Shown one piece after another: positions 27,924 through 38,847 of a stretch of DNA of 64,000 nt. The DNA is from Rheinheimera mangrovi (lineage in GTDB: Bacteria; Pseudomonadota; Gammaproteobacteria; Enterobacterales; Alteromonadaceae). Every line of letters starts with the position of its first letter. Positions within the stretch are counted from its first letter, which is position 1. A model generated the notes under the pieces. That model saw only the letters and a program-made list of their open reading frames with translations. It was not told the origin of the DNA and ran no database searches. Location of the stretch: contig NZ_CP034683.1 in the NCBI RefSeq assembly GCF_003990335.1, positions 3,579,501 through 3,643,500 on the forward strand, in the 5' to 3' direction. A program made the translations under genes and the position numbers.

Positions 27924-29039
27924 TCAATCCAGCTGTTTAATTTCAATCAGTCGTTTTTGCTCTGCCAAATACAGTCGTATCTGAGCTTCCAGCTGTTCTG
28001 CGACACTGTTGTTATCAATACGTAATTTCTGGCGCTGGCCTTTGAGGTAAAAACCACTCATACGGTTTGCCCCTGCTACCCCTAAATCAGAGATCAAGGC
28101 TTCGCCAGGACCATTCACCACACAGCCGATGACGGATACAGTGACAGGGTCTATCACGTCTTCCAGTCGTTGTTCCAGCTCGTTCATGGTTTTGATCACA
28201 TCAAATTCCTGACGGGAACAGCTTGGGCAGGCAATAAAATTGACACCACGGGAACGAATACGCAGTGATTTTAAAATATCAAAACCCACTTTCACTTCTT
28301 CCACCGGATCGGCTGCAAGTGAAATACGCAAGGTATCGCCTATGCCTTCGGATAACAGCATGCCAAGGCCAATAGCAGACTTCACTGAACCGGCACGGGC
28401 GCCGCCTGCTTCAGTAATACCTAAATGCAAGGGTTGTTTAATTTGTTTCGCCAGCAATCGGTAAGCACCTACAGCTAAAAATACGTCTGATGCTTTGACA
28501 CTGACTTTAAACTGGTCGAAGTTCAGGCGATCCAGAATTTCGACATGACGCATCGCCGATTCCACCAATGCTTCTGGGGTGGGTTCGCCATATTTTTCCT
28601 GTAAATCTGCCTCCAGCGAGCCGCCATTGACACCAATACGGATAGGAATATTTTTATCGCGCGCAGCTTCAACCACAGAGCGGATCCGGTCTTCACGACC
28701 TATATTACCCGGGTTGATACGCAAACAATCGACGCCATATTCAGCCACTTTCAGCGCGATACGGTAATCAAAATGAATATCGGCCACCAGCGGAATAGGC
28801 GATTGCTGTTTAATCAGCTTAAAGGCTTCCGCCGCTTCCATAGTCGGCACAGACACACGCACCAAATCAGCGCCAGCTCTCGCTATAGCCTGAATTTGTG
28901 CCACTGTGGCGGCCACATCTGTGGTTTTAGTATTGGTCATCGACTGCACTGCGATAGGCGCATCACCGCCTATCAGTACATTACCCACTTTGATCTGGGT
29001 CGACTGGCGTCTTTTAATAGGATTTTCTGCGTAACTCAT
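27924..29039 (-). CDS. ispG: (E)-4-hydroxy-3-methylbut-2-enyl-diphosphate synthase
   Basis: 371 residues. A [4Fe-4S] enzyme of the MEP isoprenoid pathway, converting MEcPP to HMBPP. The cluster ligands Cys271, Cys274 and Cys306 are in CPSC and [10 protein letters not shown], and the N-terminal TIM barrel begins [16 protein letters not shown]. Its start ATG overlaps the rodZ stop by one base (TGATG), so translation is coupled. It depends on the ISC system encoded later in the window for its cluster. Confidence 0.97.
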   Translation of the reverse strand: MSYAENPIKRRQSTQIKVGNVLIGGDAPIAVQSMTNTKTTDVAATVAQIQAIARAGADLVRVSVPTMEAAEAFKLIKQQSPIPLVADIHFDYRIALKVAEYGVDCLRINPGNIGREDRIRSVVEAARDKNIPIRIGVNGGSLEADLQEKYGEPTPEALVESAMRHVEILDRLNFDQFKVSVKASDVFLAVGAYRLLAKQIKQPLHLGITEAGGARAGSVKSAIGLGMLLSEGIGDTLRISLAADPVEEVKVGFDILKSLRIRSRGVNFIACPSCSRQEFDVIKTMNELEQRLEDVIDPVTVSVIGCVVNGPGEALISDLGVAGANRMSGFYLKGQRQKLRIDNNSVAEQLEAQIRLYLAEQKRLIEIKQLD

Positions 29040-30115
29040 CAGTTCTGTCCGAGGGTTAACCGGGCGACCCGACCTGTTGGATAACCTGACAGGTCAATGG
29101 CTTCGCCATTAAAGCTAAGAGTGGCTGCGGCTGCGTTGCCCAGTAACACTTTGACTGGCGCTACACCACGCAAATTTAACTGCTCACCGGCCTGACGACT
29201 GCCAAACACCAGTCGTTTACCTGTAGCATCCACTATATCGACCCAACATTCTGCATTCAGTGACAAGTTGATGGTGGCGTTAGCTGACGCATCAACCAAA
29301 GCAGAAGTCTGAGTTTCTGCAGCGGCGCTCGTTGCGGGTTGAACGGTAGTGGTCACAACAGGTGCGTCATTTGTTACCGGAGCCGATGTCAGAGGTTCGC
29401 TCTGAACAGTATTTGTAACTGCAGGCGCTGTTGCCGAGGACTCTGTGACTAATGCAGGTGATTGTCGCGGCATCACAGCCGGAACATCTGTGGTTAAGCT
29501 GCTTTGTGGCATAGCCGGAAGGCTTGGAGCATCAGTCGCTGTGGGCGAATGATCCAACTGTGTCACGGGAATGCTGTTTTGCTGGGTCTGTTCGGTTGGC
29601 TGATACGGTGGCGTTTCAACAGGCTTAACCTCTTCGCTGGCCAACATAGCTTCATCTGTTTGTGCCATTGGCAAAGCTGTGCCCGACGCTGAACTACCAA
29701 AACGGCTTTGCCAGAATCCGACTACCAGCAACACCACAAACACAAAAATGACAAAATAAGTCACCCACATAAAGCGGTTTTCTGTAGCTTCTTTAGCGGT
29801 TCGCCTCGAGAAACTCCGGGTCAGGCTTGGGATCTGATGTAAACCTTTGGAGTTACTGCTGTAAGCCTCCAGCACTTGCTGAGCTGGTATTTTCAGTAAC
29901 TTAGCATAAGAGCGTAAATAACCCCGGACGAAAGTTGAAGACAGCTTGGCATCCACCTGATCCATTTCCAGATCCTCAATCAGGCTTTTACCTAAATTCA
30001 GTTGCTGTGCCACTTGCGCTACGGTCAGATTTTGTTGCTCTCTGGCCTGGCGTAAGGTTTGTCCTGCGCTCAATACTTTTGGTGCGCTGCTAGGCGGCGT
30101 TAATTCAGTCGTCAT
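29039..30115 (-). CDS. rodZ: Cytoskeleton protein RodZ
   Basis: 358 residues. An N-terminal Xre-type helix-turn-helix (about 18-80; [30 protein letters not shown]) binds MreB. A juxtamembrane basic segment leads to one transmembrane helix (about 115-134). A long Thr/Pro/Ala-rich periplasmic linker follows (about 150-270), then a C-terminal DUF4115 beta domain ([21 protein letters not shown]). It links MreB to the elongation machinery to keep rod shape. The start overlaps the pilW stop by four bases. Confidence 0.93.
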   Translation of the reverse strand: MTTELTPPSSAPKVLSAGQTLRQAREQQNLTVAQVAQQLNLGKSLIEDLEMDQVDAKLSSTFVRGYLRSYAKLLKIPAQQVLEAYSSNSKGLHQIPSLTRSFSRRTAKEATENRFMWVTYFVIFVFVVLLVVGFWQSRFGSSASGTALPMAQTDEAMLASEEVKPVETPPYQPTEQTQQNSIPVTQLDHSPTATDAPSLPAMPQSSLTTDVPAVMPRQSPALVTESSATAPAVTNTVQSEPLTSAPVTNDAPVVTTTVQPATSAAAETQTSALVDASANATINLSLNAECWVDIVDATGKRLVFGSRQAGEQLNLRGVAPVKVLLGNAAAATLSFNGEAIDLSGYPTGRVARLTLGQN

Positions 30116-31509
30116 AATTCCAATTGTGCCGGATCTTTTAAGTAGATAAATTGCCCAGCCCTTATCGGGCTTTGCTCAGTTAAGTTGTTCCATTGCAGCA
30201 GGCTGGTTAGTTTCACCCTGTAACGCATCGAAATCCGGAATAAGGTGTCGCCATACTGGATTTGATAACGTTCTGGTACTTCAATTTGTGGTTCGATCTG
30301 CCGGGGTGCTTGTTGTCCAATCCAAAGGATCTGGCCCTTGACTATAGGCTGATTATCACGCAAAGAGTTCCAGCTGATTATATCGCTAATAGTAACACTG
30401 TAACGCTGCGCTATGCCATACAAGGTTTCATCTTGTTGCACTTCGTGTTGCCGGACCTGCCCTTCTGGCTCTGGTTGTGTCACTTCAGCCTGATTTTCTT
30501 CGACTGCAGCGCTTTCTGTGACAGCTAGATCCTCAGACACCATTCGTGCTTCAGGTAAAGGGGCTGTAACTGTTGCCGCGCTAGGCCGGGCTTGTTCTGT
30601 CGCCACAGCTGCAGGTGGCTTTTTACGGGTGATTTTGATTTTGGGTTGAACCACGCCAGCTTTAACTTGTTCAGTGGGATGTTGCAGTAACTGCTGCTTA
30701 TAGTCCTGTCGGAGTTGGCTAAATTCAGATTCATTCAACTTGCCCTGACTGAATAACAAGGTTTCCTGACTTTGCGGATAAGTGGTCAGCAGTAACTGCT
30801 CTGCCGTTTGCATCCGGCTGTAGTCCTGTTGTTCCTGCGCTATTAAATAGCCCAATAACACAGAACGGGGAGAAATTTGTGAGGCACTTTGCATGCGCTC
30901 CAACAGCACCTGAGCGGCTGGCAAATCGGCCATTGCATAATTCACTGAAGCTAAGTTAAATAAAGCACTGGGGCGACTGGCATTGTGTTTAATGGATAAA
31001 TCGAGGTAGGTTTTGGCCTGAATAAAGTCTTTTTGCTCTAAGCGGCACAAGGCGATGTTTTCATAGCTGTCTGCTGCACGGATATAACCTGGGCGGCTTA
31101 TCGCCTGTAACAGTAACTGTTCGGCTTGATCATATTTACCACGCTGACATAAAAAAGCACCATAGTTGTTATAAGAGTCAGCGTTATTGGGTTCAAGATC
31201 TATGGCTGTTTTGTAGGAGTTTTCGGCGGCTTCAAACTCTGCCACCTGCTGATAATAATAAGCCATGGCGTTATGCACTTCAGCCAGTTCAGGCGCTAAG
31301 CTTTTAGCTTTTTCCAGATTGAACTTGGCCTGTGCATTATCCCCCCGTTGCAGGTAGTTAATACCAAGCGCTATGCGGGTACGGGCAGCTTCCTTTTGAT
31401 CCATCTTCGGACGAATTTGCCGGTCACTGCCCACTACTGTGGTTTCAGTGACGCAAGCTGCCAACTGTAAACTGAAAATAACACAAGCAAGAAGCCTGAG
31501 TTTTTGCAT
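30112..31509 (-). CDS. pilW: Type IV pilus pilotin PilW/PilF with C-terminal LysM pair
   Basis: 465 residues, far longer than the usual ~250-residue PilF/PilW. A lipobox LAAC (Cys19) and TPR repeats (about 40-250; NNADSYNNYGAFLCQRGKYD, typical of PilF) form the pilotin part, which helps the PilQ secretin reach and assemble in the outer membrane. A charged linker (about 270-350) leads to two LysM domains at about 354-400 (DETLYGIAQRYSVTISDIISWN) and 415-459 (GDTLFRISMRYRVKLTSLLQWN), which bind peptidoglycan. The fusion is the odd feature. It lies between rlmN and rodZ, the normal pilW position. Confidence 0.9.
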   Translation of the reverse strand: MQKLRLLACVIFSLQLAACVTETTVVGSDRQIRPKMDQKEAARTRIALGINYLQRGDNAQAKFNLEKAKSLAPELAEVHNAMAYYYQQVAEFEAAENSYKTAIDLEPNNADSYNNYGAFLCQRGKYDQAEQLLLQAISRPGYIRAADSYENIALCRLEQKDFIQAKTYLDLSIKHNASRPSALFNLASVNYAMADLPAAQVLLERMQSASQISPRSVLLGYLIAQEQQDYSRMQTAEQLLLTTYPQSQETLLFSQGKLNESEFSQLRQDYKQQLLQHPTEQVKAGVVQPKIKITRKKPPAAVATEQARPSAATVTAPLPEARMVSEDLAVTESAAVEENQAEVTQPEPEGQVRQHEVQQDETLYGIAQRYSVTISDIISWNSLRDNQPIVKGQILWIGQQAPRQIEPQIEVPERYQIQYGDTLFRISMRYRVKLTSLLQWNNLTEQSPIRAGQFIYLKDPAQLEL

Positions 31510-31532
31510 AGGGGTACCAGTTGAATGGAGTG

Positions 31533-32657
31533 TTACACCATTTTTACTGAAATCTCCTGACCTTTCATCTGTTTTTTTTCTAAACGTTTAGTACGGTCAA
31601 TTACATCACCCACTAATTGACCACAAGCAGCGTCAATATCGTCGCCGCGGGTCTTGCGCACCATCACGGTATAACCGTGTTCCTGCAGCACTTTATTAAA
31701 GCGGTCGATGCGCGAATTGCTGGAGCGTTTGTACGGTGAACCAGGGTATGGATTAAATGGGATCAGGTTCACTTTTGACGGCGTGCCTTTAAGAGCATGC
31801 GCTAATTCGTGGGCTTGTTCCATGCTGTCGTTCACCCCATCCAGCATCACATATTCGACTGTGACTTTATCGTTGGCACGTGAATCTGTGACATAACGCT
31901 TCGCCGCAGCCAGGAATTCTTCCATAGGGTATTTTTTATTCACCGGCACTAACTCATCACGCAGGGTGTTATTCGGCGCGTGTAAAGAAATCGCCAAGGC
32001 CACATCGATGCGCTCTTTCAGCATATCCAAAGCTGGTACTACACCTGAGGTACTTAAAGTGACGCGGCGTTTGGATAAACCAAAACCAAAGTCTTCCAGC
32101 ATTAGCTCCATGGCAGGCACTACGTTGTTCAGATTCAGCAAAGGTTCGCCCATGCCCATCATGACCACGTTGGTGACTGGTTTTTCGCCTGTGTCGCCGT
32201 AGCTGCCGATGATCTGCGCTACACGCCAAACCTGGCCAATGATTTCAGATACTTTTAAATTGCGGTTAAAACCCTGCTGGGCTGTGGAACAAAAGGTACA
32301 TTCTAAAGCACAGCCAACTTGCGAAGACACACATAAAGTGCGGCGGTCTTTTTCCGGGATCCAGACAGTTTCCACTTCCTGACCACCAGCCAAACCCATC
32401 ACAAACTTGATTGTGCCATCGGCGCTGTCCTGACGCGTCACCACAACTGGTGCTGCAATCACGGCTTTTTCTTTTAATTTGTCACGCAACTTCTTGTTGA
32501 TGTTGGTCATTTTATCAAAGTCGTCGATGCAGAAATGGTAAATCCATTTCATCACTTGATCGGCTCTGAAGCCTGCTTCACCAATAGAGACAAAAAACTC
32601 CTTCATCTGGGTACGGGTCAGATCAAGCAGATTGACTTTGTTTTCTGTTTGGCTCAT
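31533..32657 (-). CDS. rlmN: Dual-specificity rRNA/tRNA m2A methyltransferase RlmN
   Basis: 374 residues. A radical-SAM enzyme with CxxxCxxC at Cys116, Cys120 and Cys123 (CALECTFC), methylating A2503 of 23S rRNA and A37 of some tRNAs. A C-terminal cysteine in [10 protein letters not shown] is the one that forms the transient methyl adduct. The N-terminal helical domain ([27 protein letters not shown]) is family-typical. First gene of the rlmN-pilW-rodZ-ispG-hisS-yfgM-bamB-der run. Confidence 0.97.
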   Translation of the reverse strand: MSQTENKVNLLDLTRTQMKEFFVSIGEAGFRADQVMKWIYHFCIDDFDKMTNINKKLRDKLKEKAVIAAPVVVTRQDSADGTIKFVMGLAGGQEVETVWIPEKDRRTLCVSSQVGCALECTFCSTAQQGFNRNLKVSEIIGQVWRVAQIIGSYGDTGEKPVTNVVMMGMGEPLLNLNNVVPAMELMLEDFGFGLSKRRVTLSTSGVVPALDMLKERIDVALAISLHAPNNTLRDELVPVNKKYPMEEFLAAAKRYVTDSRANDKVTVEYVMLDGVNDSMEQAHELAHALKGTPSKVNLIPFNPYPGSPYKRSSNSRIDRFNKVLQEHGYTVMVRKTRGDDIDAACGQLVGDVIDRTKRLEKKQMKGQEISVKMV

Positions 32658-32713
32658 TTGGGCTTTTCCTCACAACATAGAAAGATAAAAAATAGGACAG
32701 TTTAAATAGATAG

Positions 32714-32734
32714 AAAGGGAGCTAAGCTCCCTTT
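32714..32734 (-). terminator. ndk terminator
   Basis: Perfect 9-bp stem AAAGGGAGC / GCTCCCTTT with three-base loop, between ndk and rlmN. On the minus strand it is followed by a T-rich stretch (CTATCTATTTAAAC). The A/T-flanked stem could also work in the other direction. Confidence 0.65.
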
Positions 32735-32785
32735 TATACAAATCGTCCCTGTGGATCCGTTTGTTAAATCAAACATCTCCGTAAA

Positions 32786-32904
32786 CCTAAGTAATTGGAG
32801 TTGCAGCGAGGCGACAAGAGCTTGAGACCCCAGGAGCATAGTAGTCCTATGTGACTGGGGCGAAAGCGCGCGGTCAACGAAGCTGCAGCTTCAAGAACGA
32901 CGGT
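32786..32904 (+). repeat. Dispersed modular palindromic repeat, copy 3
   Basis: CCTAAGTAATTGGAGTTGC start, central ACCCCAGGAGCATAG / CTATGTGACTGGGGC hairpin, GCTGCAGCTTCAAGAACGACGG end. It ends four bases before the ndk stop codon, so it forms the immediate 3' flank of ndk. Confidence 0.88.
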
Positions 32905-32908
32905 TTAA

Positions 32909-33340
32909 TTAACGAGTACGGGCACACAGTTCCGCTTCAGTGAAGAAGAACGCGATTTCACGGGCAGCAGAAGCAGCAGCGTCTGAACCATGAACAGCGT
33001 TTTCGTCAATGCTGGCAGCGTAGTCAGCACGTAAAGTACCGGCAGCAGCGTCTTTAGGGTTAGTAGCACCCATGATTTCACGGTTCTTACGAACAGCGTC
33101 TTCGCCTTCTAACACCTGAACCATTACTGGACCAGAGGTCATGAAAGATACTAAAGCTTTGAAAAATGGACGCTCTTTGTGCTCACCGTAGAAGCCTTCA
33201 GCCTGTTCCTGGCTTAAGTGCAACATTTTTGCTGCAACAATACGTAAACCTGCAGACTCAAAACGGTGGTAGATAGCGCCGATGTGGTTCTTCGCTACTG
33301 CATCTGGTTTTACGATTGAAAAAGTACGTTCTAAAGCCAT
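32909..33340 (-). CDS. ndk: Nucleoside diphosphate kinase
   Basis: 143 residues. Begins [14 protein letters not shown]; the phospho-histidine is His117 in NAVHGSDA. It balances NTP and dNTP pools by phosphate transfer. AGGAGTC lies just upstream on the minus strand. Separated from fdx by 180 bases that include a strong terminator, so it has its own promoter. Confidence 0.97.
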   Translation of the reverse strand: MALERTFSIVKPDAVAKNHIGAIYHRFESAGLRIVAAKMLHLSQEQAEGFYGEHKERPFFKALVSFMTSGPVMVQVLEGEDAVRKNREIMGATNPKDAAAGTLRADYAASIDENAVHGSDAAASAAREIAFFFTEAELCARTR

Positions 33341-33476
33341 GACAGACTCCTGTAATCAAAAGGGTGAATAAATTTAAGGCCGCGAATTATACGCTAAGCA
33401 AAATAAAAAACCTATTTTTTCTAAATAGAGAGGATAAAGCTTTTATTTTGTGCTCAGAACCCGTACTGCAATTAGT

Positions 33477-33503
33477 AAAAAAGCAGCACGAAGCTGCTTT
33501 TTT
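33477..33503. terminator. Terminator at the end of the isc operon
   Basis: Stem AAAAAAGCAGC / GCTGCTTTTTT (33477-33487 and 33493-33503) 18 bases after fdx. A tracts and T tracts on both sides make it bidirectional. No iscX lies between fdx and this terminator. Confidence 0.88.
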
Positions 33504-33520
33504 GTCTCGCCAGACCAGGC

Positions 33521-33859
33521 TTAATGCCCTTCGCTGACCATATTGACTGTGTACTTAGGAATTTCAACCACTAAGTCTTCATCCGCAATGCGCGCCTGAC
33601 AGCCTAAACGTGAATCTGGTTCTAAACCCCAGGCTTTATCCAACATATCGTCTTCCAGCTCATCGCTAGGATCAAGAGAGCGGAAGCCTTCACGCACTAT
33701 GACGTGACAGGTGGTGCAGGCACAGGATTTTTCGCAGGCATGTTCAATCGAAATGCCACAACGAAGCGCCACATCCAGCACAGTTTCACCTGTTTTGGCT
33801 TCGACTGCGACACCTTCAGGGCATAACTCTGCATGGGGTAAAAAGATGATTTGTGGCAT
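33521..33859 (-). CDS. fdx: [2Fe-2S] ferredoxin of the ISC system
   Basis: 112 residues from ATG 33859, one base after the hscA stop; the open frame begins 25 codons further upstream inside hscA and is rejected. Cluster ligands Cys42, Cys48, Cys51 and Cys87 have the same numbering as E. coli Fdx. It supplies electrons for sulfur reduction during cluster assembly on IscU. Last gene of the operon; iscX, usual next gene in E. coli, is absent. Confidence 0.96.
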   Translation of the reverse strand: MPQIIFLPHAELCPEGVAVEAKTGETVLDVALRCGISIEHACEKSCACTTCHVIVREGFRSLDPSDELEDDMLDKAWGLEPDSRLGCQARIADEDLVVEIPKYTVNMVSEGH

Positions 33860-33860
33860 A

Positions 33861-35717
33861 TCAGACCTCGTCGACCTTATGACCTTGCAATGCCTTACGG
33901 ATAGAAATATCCATACGGCGTGCTGCAAACTCATCCGTTATGTGATTGGTATGTTCAATGGCGGCTTTAATAGCGGCCGTGTTGTCGCCTTGTTTCACTG
34001 TGGCAAGTTCAGCAAGGGCTTGTTCTACACTTAATTTTTCTTCTGCAGTTAAAAGTGCAGCATCGGCATTTAAGGCCGCACTGACAGCTTCCAGTACCCG
34101 CTCAGCTTCTACCTGTTGCTCTTTTAACAAACGCAGCTGCATATCCTGCTTGGCATACAACATAGAGCTTTGGATCATGGTTGCGACCTGATCGTCACTT
34201 AAACCGTACGAAGGTTTGACCTGAATACTGGCGCTGACTCCGGTCGATTTTTCCTGAGCAGTGACACTTAATAAACCATCGGCATCGACCTGGAAAGTGA
34301 CCCGAATATGAGCGCCACCAGCGGCCATAGCCGGAATATTAGTCAGATTAAAACGGGCGAGTGAACGACAAGCATCGACCAGTTCACGTTCACCTTGCAG
34401 CACGTGAATAGCCATAGCGGTCTGGCCATCTTTAAAGGTGGTAAATTCCTGAGCACGGGCCACAGGGATAACAGTATTACGTGGAATAATTTTTTCCACT
34501 AAACCACCCATGGTCTCCAAACCTAAAGACAGAGGTATCACGTCAAGCAGCAAGGTATCGTGATCGGACTTATTGCCGACCAGCACGTTGGCCTGAATAG
34601 CTGCACCTATAGCAACCACTTTGTCCGGGTCTATCGAAGTCAGTGGTTCTGTGTCGAAAAACTCTGCCACAGCGCTTCGCACTAATGGTACGCGGGTAGA
34701 CCCACCGACCATCACCACTTGCTGAATTTCTTCGGTATCTAAACCGGCATCTCGCAGTACTTGCTTGCAAGCTCGAATGGTCTTGCGCACTAAAGGCTGA
34801 ATTAAGGCATCAAAATCAGCTCTGCTGATCTGGCCTTTAAATTCACCGGAAGCTAAAGGCAGAACAAAATCCAGCTGCTCTGTGGCACTTAAGTTTTCTT
34901 TAATTTGACGGGCTGTGACCAGATACTGGCGCAGCTCTGAATGCGAAAGTGTGCTTTGACCAGTTTGCTGTTGTAACCAGTTGACTAAAGCGTGATCAAA
35001 ATCATCACCACCTAAAGCCGAATCACCACCTGTGGCTAGTACCTCAAACACACCACGCTTTAAGCGCAGGATGGAGATATCAAAAGTACCACCACCTAAA
35101 TCATAGACAGCAACTACACCCTCCTGACCTGAATCCAGGCCATAAGCTAAAGCTGCTGCTGTCGGTTCGTTTAATAAACGTAATACAGTTAAACCAGCAA
35201 GCTTGGCTGCATCTTTGGTCGCCTGGCGCTGCGAGTCATCAAAATAGGCAGGTACTGTAATCACCACACCAGTCAGGTCACCACCTAAGGTTTGGCTGGC
35301 AGTATCGGCCAAAGTCGCCAGAATTTCAGCTGAGACTTCAACCGGGTTTTTAATACCCTGAATGGTGTTTATCGCCACTAAGCCAGATTGGTCTACCAGC
35401 TCGTAAGGAATATGTTCGGCATCGGCGTTGATTTCAGCAAAACCACGGCCCATCAGACGTTTTACTGACACTATGGTATTGTGTGGGTCCAGCACAGCAT
35501 CCGCTGCTGCTGCATGACCTACTATGACCTTGTCCGCGGTATAACGCACCACAGAAGGCACCATGTCCTGGCCTGCTTTATTAAACAGAGTTTTGGCTTC
35601 GCCACTGCGAACAGTAGCAACAAGCGAATTAGTGGTACCGAGATCAATACCTGCGGCTAACTTGTGCTGATGTGGAGCCGCGCTTTGACCGGGCTCTGCA
35701 ATTTGTAATAACGCCAT
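33861..35717 (-). CDS. hscA: Fe-S assembly Hsp70 chaperone HscA
   Basis: 618 residues. The actin-like ATPase domain ([46 protein letters not shown]) and the substrate-binding domain are typical of HscA. It recognises the LPPVK motif of IscU and, with HscB, drives transfer of the cluster to target proteins. Eight bases after hscB. Confidence 0.97.
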   Translation of the reverse strand: MALLQIAEPGQSAAPHQHKLAAGIDLGTTNSLVATVRSGEAKTLFNKAGQDMVPSVVRYTADKVIVGHAAAADAVLDPHNTIVSVKRLMGRGFAEINADAEHIPYELVDQSGLVAINTIQGIKNPVEVSAEILATLADTASQTLGGDLTGVVITVPAYFDDSQRQATKDAAKLAGLTVLRLLNEPTAAALAYGLDSGQEGVVAVYDLGGGTFDISILRLKRGVFEVLATGGDSALGGDDFDHALVNWLQQQTGQSTLSHSELRQYLVTARQIKENLSATEQLDFVLPLASGEFKGQISRADFDALIQPLVRKTIRACKQVLRDAGLDTEEIQQVVMVGGSTRVPLVRSAVAEFFDTEPLTSIDPDKVVAIGAAIQANVLVGNKSDHDTLLLDVIPLSLGLETMGGLVEKIIPRNTVIPVARAQEFTTFKDGQTAMAIHVLQGERELVDACRSLARFNLTNIPAMAAGGAHIRVTFQVDADGLLSVTAQEKSTGVSASIQVKPSYGLSDDQVATMIQSSMLYAKQDMQLRLLKEQQVEAERVLEAVSAALNADAALLTAEEKLSVEQALAELATVKQGDNTAAIKAAIEHTNHITDEFAARRMDISIRKALQGHKVDEV

Positions 35718-35725
35718 GCTGCTCT

Positions 35726-36247
35726 TTAATCTTGTGTTTGTTCAATCAGCTCCAGCTCTTGCTGCAGCTTAAAGAAAAATTTGAGTTTGCGGATTATATC
35801 AGCCGCCTGATGATCGTGCTCAGGGTTGTTGGCGTCCAGTGCCGATTGCAACTGTCGTAATAAGGCTTTTTTCTGCTGCTGAATTTGTTGATCGGCTTCA
35901 TCAATTAACGCATCAGGATCCGCTGCATCACTGATCTCGGCCAGCAATTCACGTAATTCCATTTGCTGCATTAAAAAAGCAGGCTCCATAAAGCTACGCT
36001 GCTCGTTACTGATTTTTAAACCCCGTAACGCCAGTAAATGTTCGGCGCGCAACAAGGGCTGCTTTAAGCTGTGATAGGCATCATTGATATTGGCAGCTTG
36101 TTGCACCGCCATCAGCTTATCGCGCTCAGAGCCCGCTGCATGTTTATCCGGGTGAAACTGACGCTGCAGTTCCAGATAACGCGTGCCTAATTCAGTCAAA
36201 TCCAGCTCAAATTGAGCTGGCAGATGAAAAAGCTGAAAGTAATTCAT
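35726..36247 (-). CDS. hscB: Fe-S assembly J-domain co-chaperone HscB
   Basis: 173 residues. The N-terminal J domain contains the HPD tripeptide (His32-Asp34) that stimulates HscA ATPase, and a C-terminal helical bundle (about 85-170) binds IscU. Starts [16 protein letters not shown]. Twelve bases after iscA. Confidence 0.96.
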   Translation of the reverse strand: MNYFQLFHLPAQFELDLTELGTRYLELQRQFHPDKHAAGSERDKLMAVQQAANINDAYHSLKQPLLRAEHLLALRGLKISNEQRSFMEPAFLMQQMELRELLAEISDAADPDALIDEADQQIQQQKKALLRQLQSALDANNPEHDHQAADIIRKLKFFFKLQQELELIEQTQD

Positions 36248-36259
36248 CTGCGCCCTTAG

Positions 36260-36583
36260 TTAAACAGTGAAGCTTTCGCCACAACCACATTCGCCATTGA
36301 CGTTGGGGTTGTTAAACTGGAACCCTTCGTTTAAACCTTCTTTGACAAAATCAAGCTGGGTGCCGTCTATGTACACCAGGCTTTTACCATCAACAATGAG
36401 TTTCAGATCGTTCTGTTCAAACACCTGATCGTCATCGTTTAACTCGTCAACAAACTCCAGCACATAAGCTAAACCTGAACAGCCAGTGGTTTTTACCCCC
36501 ACACGCAGGCCGAGGCCTTTGCCTCTGTTGGCGAGGAAGCTTCTGACGCGATCCGCTGCCGCTGGTGTCATTGAAATAGCCAT
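36260..36583 (-). CDS. iscA: Fe-S assembly A-type carrier IscA
   Basis: 107 residues with the three conserved cysteines Cys35, Cys99 and Cys101 (GCSGLAY, ECGCGES). It carries or donates Fe-S clusters, especially [4Fe-4S], to apo-enzymes. Three bases after iscU, so tightly coupled. Confidence 0.97.
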   Translation of the reverse strand: MAISMTPAAADRVRSFLANRGKGLGLRVGVKTTGCSGLAYVLEFVDELNDDDQVFEQNDLKLIVDGKSLVYIDGTQLDFVKEGLNEGFQFNNPNVNGECGCGESFTV

Positions 36584-36586
36584 AAC

Positions 36587-36970
36587 TTAGTTCCCGTGAC
36601 GTTGTTTGTAATCAGCAATGGCTGCTTTGATTGCATCTTCCGCCAGAATAGAGCAGTGAATTTTTACCGGAGGTAAAGCCAACTCCTGCGCTATATCGGT
36701 GTTCTTGATTAAAGCAGCTTCGTCGATGCTTTTGCCTTTCACCCATTCAGTCACTAATGAGCTGGACGCAATAGCGCTGCCACAGCCATAAGTCTTGAAC
36801 TTGGCATCTTCAATAATGCCCTGGTCGTTAATTTTTAACTGTAACTTCATTACGTCACCACAAGCCGGTGCGCCAACCATACCTGTAGCTATAGTTGGGT
36901 CGTCTTTAGCGAATGAACCGACGTTACGCGGATTTTCATAATGGTCTATGACTTTAGTGCTGTATGCCAT
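36587..36970 (-). CDS. iscU: Fe-S cluster scaffold IscU
   Basis: 127 residues. Ligand cysteines are Cys37 (GAPACGD), one in YGCGSAIA, and one in KIHCSILAE; Asp39 follows the first. The HscA recognition motif LPPVK immediately precedes KIHC. Clusters form here from sulfur supplied by IscS. Confidence 0.97.
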   Translation of the reverse strand: MAYSTKVIDHYENPRNVGSFAKDDPTIATGMVGAPACGDVMKLQLKINDQGIIEDAKFKTYGCGSAIASSSLVTEWVKGKSIDEAALIKNTDIAQELALPPVKIHCSILAEDAIKAAIADYKQRHGN

Positions 36971-36999
36971 GGTACTTACCCTCTAATCCTGCAAATAAC

Positions 37000-38214
37000 T
37001 TAGTGTGCAACCCAGGCTACGCTGCCTAAATCCACGCCGTCTTTGTACATTTCCCACAGAGGTGACATGTCGCGTAATTTACCAATGGCGTCATGCACAA
37101 TCTTAATGGTGTGATCAATTTGCTCTTCCGTGGTGTAACGGCCGATGCTGAAACGAATAGAACTGTGTGCCAGCTCGTCGGTTAAACCTAAAGCACGTAA
37201 TACATACGAAGGTTCCAGACTGGCTGAAGTACAAGCTGAACCTGAAGATACGGCGATGTCTTTTAACGCCATAATCAGTGATTCACCTTCGACATAGTTG
37301 AAGCTGACGTTGGTAATGCCAGGCACTCGTTGCACAGCATCACCATTTAAAAACACCTGTTCGATGTCTTTAATACCGTCCAGCAGACGATCACGTAACA
37401 CAGCAACACGTTCACGCTCAGCGTGCATTTCTTCTTTGGCAATACGGAAAGCTTCACCCATGGCCACAATCTGGTGTGTGGCTAAAGTGCCTGAACGCAT
37501 ACCACGCTCATGACCACCACCGTGCGTCTGAGCTTCTAAACGAATACGTGGCTTACGGCGCACATACAAAGCGCCCACGCCTTTTGGACCATAAGTTTTA
37601 TGGCCTGAGAACGACATCAGATCGACTTTTAAGGTCTCTAAATCTATATCCACTTTGCCTGTGGCCTGAGCCGCATCGACATGGAAAATAATACCTTTGC
37701 TGCGGCACAGCTCGCCAATAGCAGCGATATCCTGAATAACACCAATTTCGTTGTTCACGAACATGATGCTGATGACAGTGGTATCTGGGCGGATAGCGGC
37801 AGTTAACTTGTCTAAGTCAACTAAACCACTGGCTTCTACATCCAGATAAGTCACTTCAAAACCTTCACGTTCCAGAGCACGCATAGTGTCCAGTACAGCT
37901 TTATGTTCGGTTTTAGCGGTGATCAGGTGCTTACCCTTTTTATGGTAAAACTGCGCAGCACCTTTAATAGCTAAATTGTTTGATTCGGTTGCACCTGAAG
38001 TGAATACAATTTCACGTGGGTCAGCGTTAACCAGTTCGGCAATTTGCGCACGGGCAATTTCTACCGCTTCTTCTGCCTGCCAGCCGAACTTGTGCGAACG
38101 TGACGCTGGATTACCAAAACAACCATCCATAGTCAAAAATTGCATCAGTTTTTCAGCGACCCGCGGATCAACCGGGGTTGTGGCTGCATAATCTAGATAA
38201 ATAGGTAGCTTCAT
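37000..38214 (-). CDS. iscS: Cysteine desulfurase IscS
   Basis: 404 residues, E. coli length. A PLP enzyme with the lysine in [11 protein letters not shown] and the persulfide cysteine in [10 protein letters not shown]; the C-terminal ends GSVAWVAH, as in IscS. It provides sulfur to IscU and to tRNA thiolation. 19 bases after iscR and under its control. Confidence 0.97.
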   Translation of the reverse strand: MKLPIYLDYAATTPVDPRVAEKLMQFLTMDGCFGNPASRSHKFGWQAEEAVEIARAQIAELVNADPREIVFTSGATESNNLAIKGAAQFYHKKGKHLITAKTEHKAVLDTMRALEREGFEVTYLDVEASGLVDLDKLTAAIRPDTTVISIMFVNNEIGVIQDIAAIGELCRSKGIIFHVDAAQATGKVDIDLETLKVDLMSFSGHKTYGPKGVGALYVRRKPRIRLEAQTHGGGHERGMRSGTLATHQIVAMGEAFRIAKEEMHAERERVAVLRDRLLDGIKDIEQVFLNGDAVQRVPGITNVSFNYVEGESLIMALKDIAVSSGSACTSASLEPSYVLRALGLTDELAHSSIRFSIGRYTTEEQIDHTIKIVHDAIGKLRDMSPLWEMYKDGVDLGSVAWVAH

Positions 38215-38233
38215 TTTCTGCTCCGGCTTTTGC

Positions 38234-38716
38234 CTACAACTGGCAACTGACTTCGATTTCAGTTGCTGGATTTTTTAACACACGGCCATCTTGCCGTTTC
38301 GCCACTTTTTTCACTTCATTCTGGCGAACCAGTTCACCTAAGGTGATACCAGTAAGGAAGTCTTCTATGCGTTCGCTTAAATCAGTCCACAAGGTATGGG
38401 TTAAACATTTAGCGCCGCTTTGACAATCTGATTTACCCTGACAACGTGTAGCATCTACGGATTCATCAACCGCACTGATCACCGCGGATACCGAGATCTG
38501 CATTGGATCTAAGCCCAACTGGTAACCACCGCCAGGACCACGCACACTGCTGACCAGACCTTGTTTGCGTAAACGGGCAAACAGCTGTTCAAGGTAAGAC
38601 AGGGAAATACCCTGACGTTCAGAGATATCCGCCAATGATACCGGACCGGATTCAGCATGTAATGCAACATCCAGCATAGCTGTCACTGCGTAACGGCCTT
38701 TTGAAGTTAAACGCAT
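38234..38716 (-). CDS. iscR: Fe-S-sensing regulator IscR
   Basis: 160 residues. An Rrf2-family winged helix (about 1-80; [20 protein letters not shown]) and the [2Fe-2S] ligands Cys92, Cys98, Cys104 and His107. With cluster it represses its own operon at type 1 sites. Two such sites overlap its promoter, so feedback on iscRSUA-hscBA-fdx is well supported. Confidence 0.97.
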   Translation of the reverse strand: MRLTSKGRYAVTAMLDVALHAESGPVSLADISERQGISLSYLEQLFARLRKQGLVSSVRGPGGGYQLGLDPMQISVSAVISAVDESVDATRCQGKSDCQSGAKCLTHTLWTDLSERIEDFLTGITLGELVRQNEVKKVAKRQDGRVLKNPATEIEVSCQL

Positions 38717-38744
38717 AACGGACTCCCTGAAACGAATGGCGCAA

Positions 38745-38772
38745 ATTGTACATTCTTGACTGTTTTAGTCAA
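38745..38772 (-). promoter_or_regulatory. iscR promoter
   Basis: On the minus strand, -35 TTGACT (38767-38772), 16-base spacer, -10 TACAAT (38745-38750). The -35 box lies inside IscR site A, so bound IscR blocks the polymerase. Confidence 0.75.
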
Positions 38773-38776
38773 GTAT
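38752..38776. promoter_or_regulatory. IscR type 1 binding site A
   Basis: 25-bp near-palindrome with halves ATTCTTGACT and AGTCAAGTAT around GTTTT. It matches the E. coli type 1 consensus ATASYYGACT-N5-AGTCRRSTAT at all but one defined position when read on the minus strand. Confidence 0.8.
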
Positions 38777-38801
38777 TAATCCTACCATTTTAGTCAGGTA
38801 T
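38777..38801. promoter_or_regulatory. IscR type 1 binding site B
   Basis: Directly abuts site A. One half (AGTCAGGTAT) is perfect; the other is degenerate (TAATCCTACC). Tandem strong and weak sites are also known at the E. coli iscR promoter. Confidence 0.65.
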
Positions 38802-38847
38802 TATCCGTTTAGGTTCAACTCTTTTTTCGATGATTCAATCGCATCTA

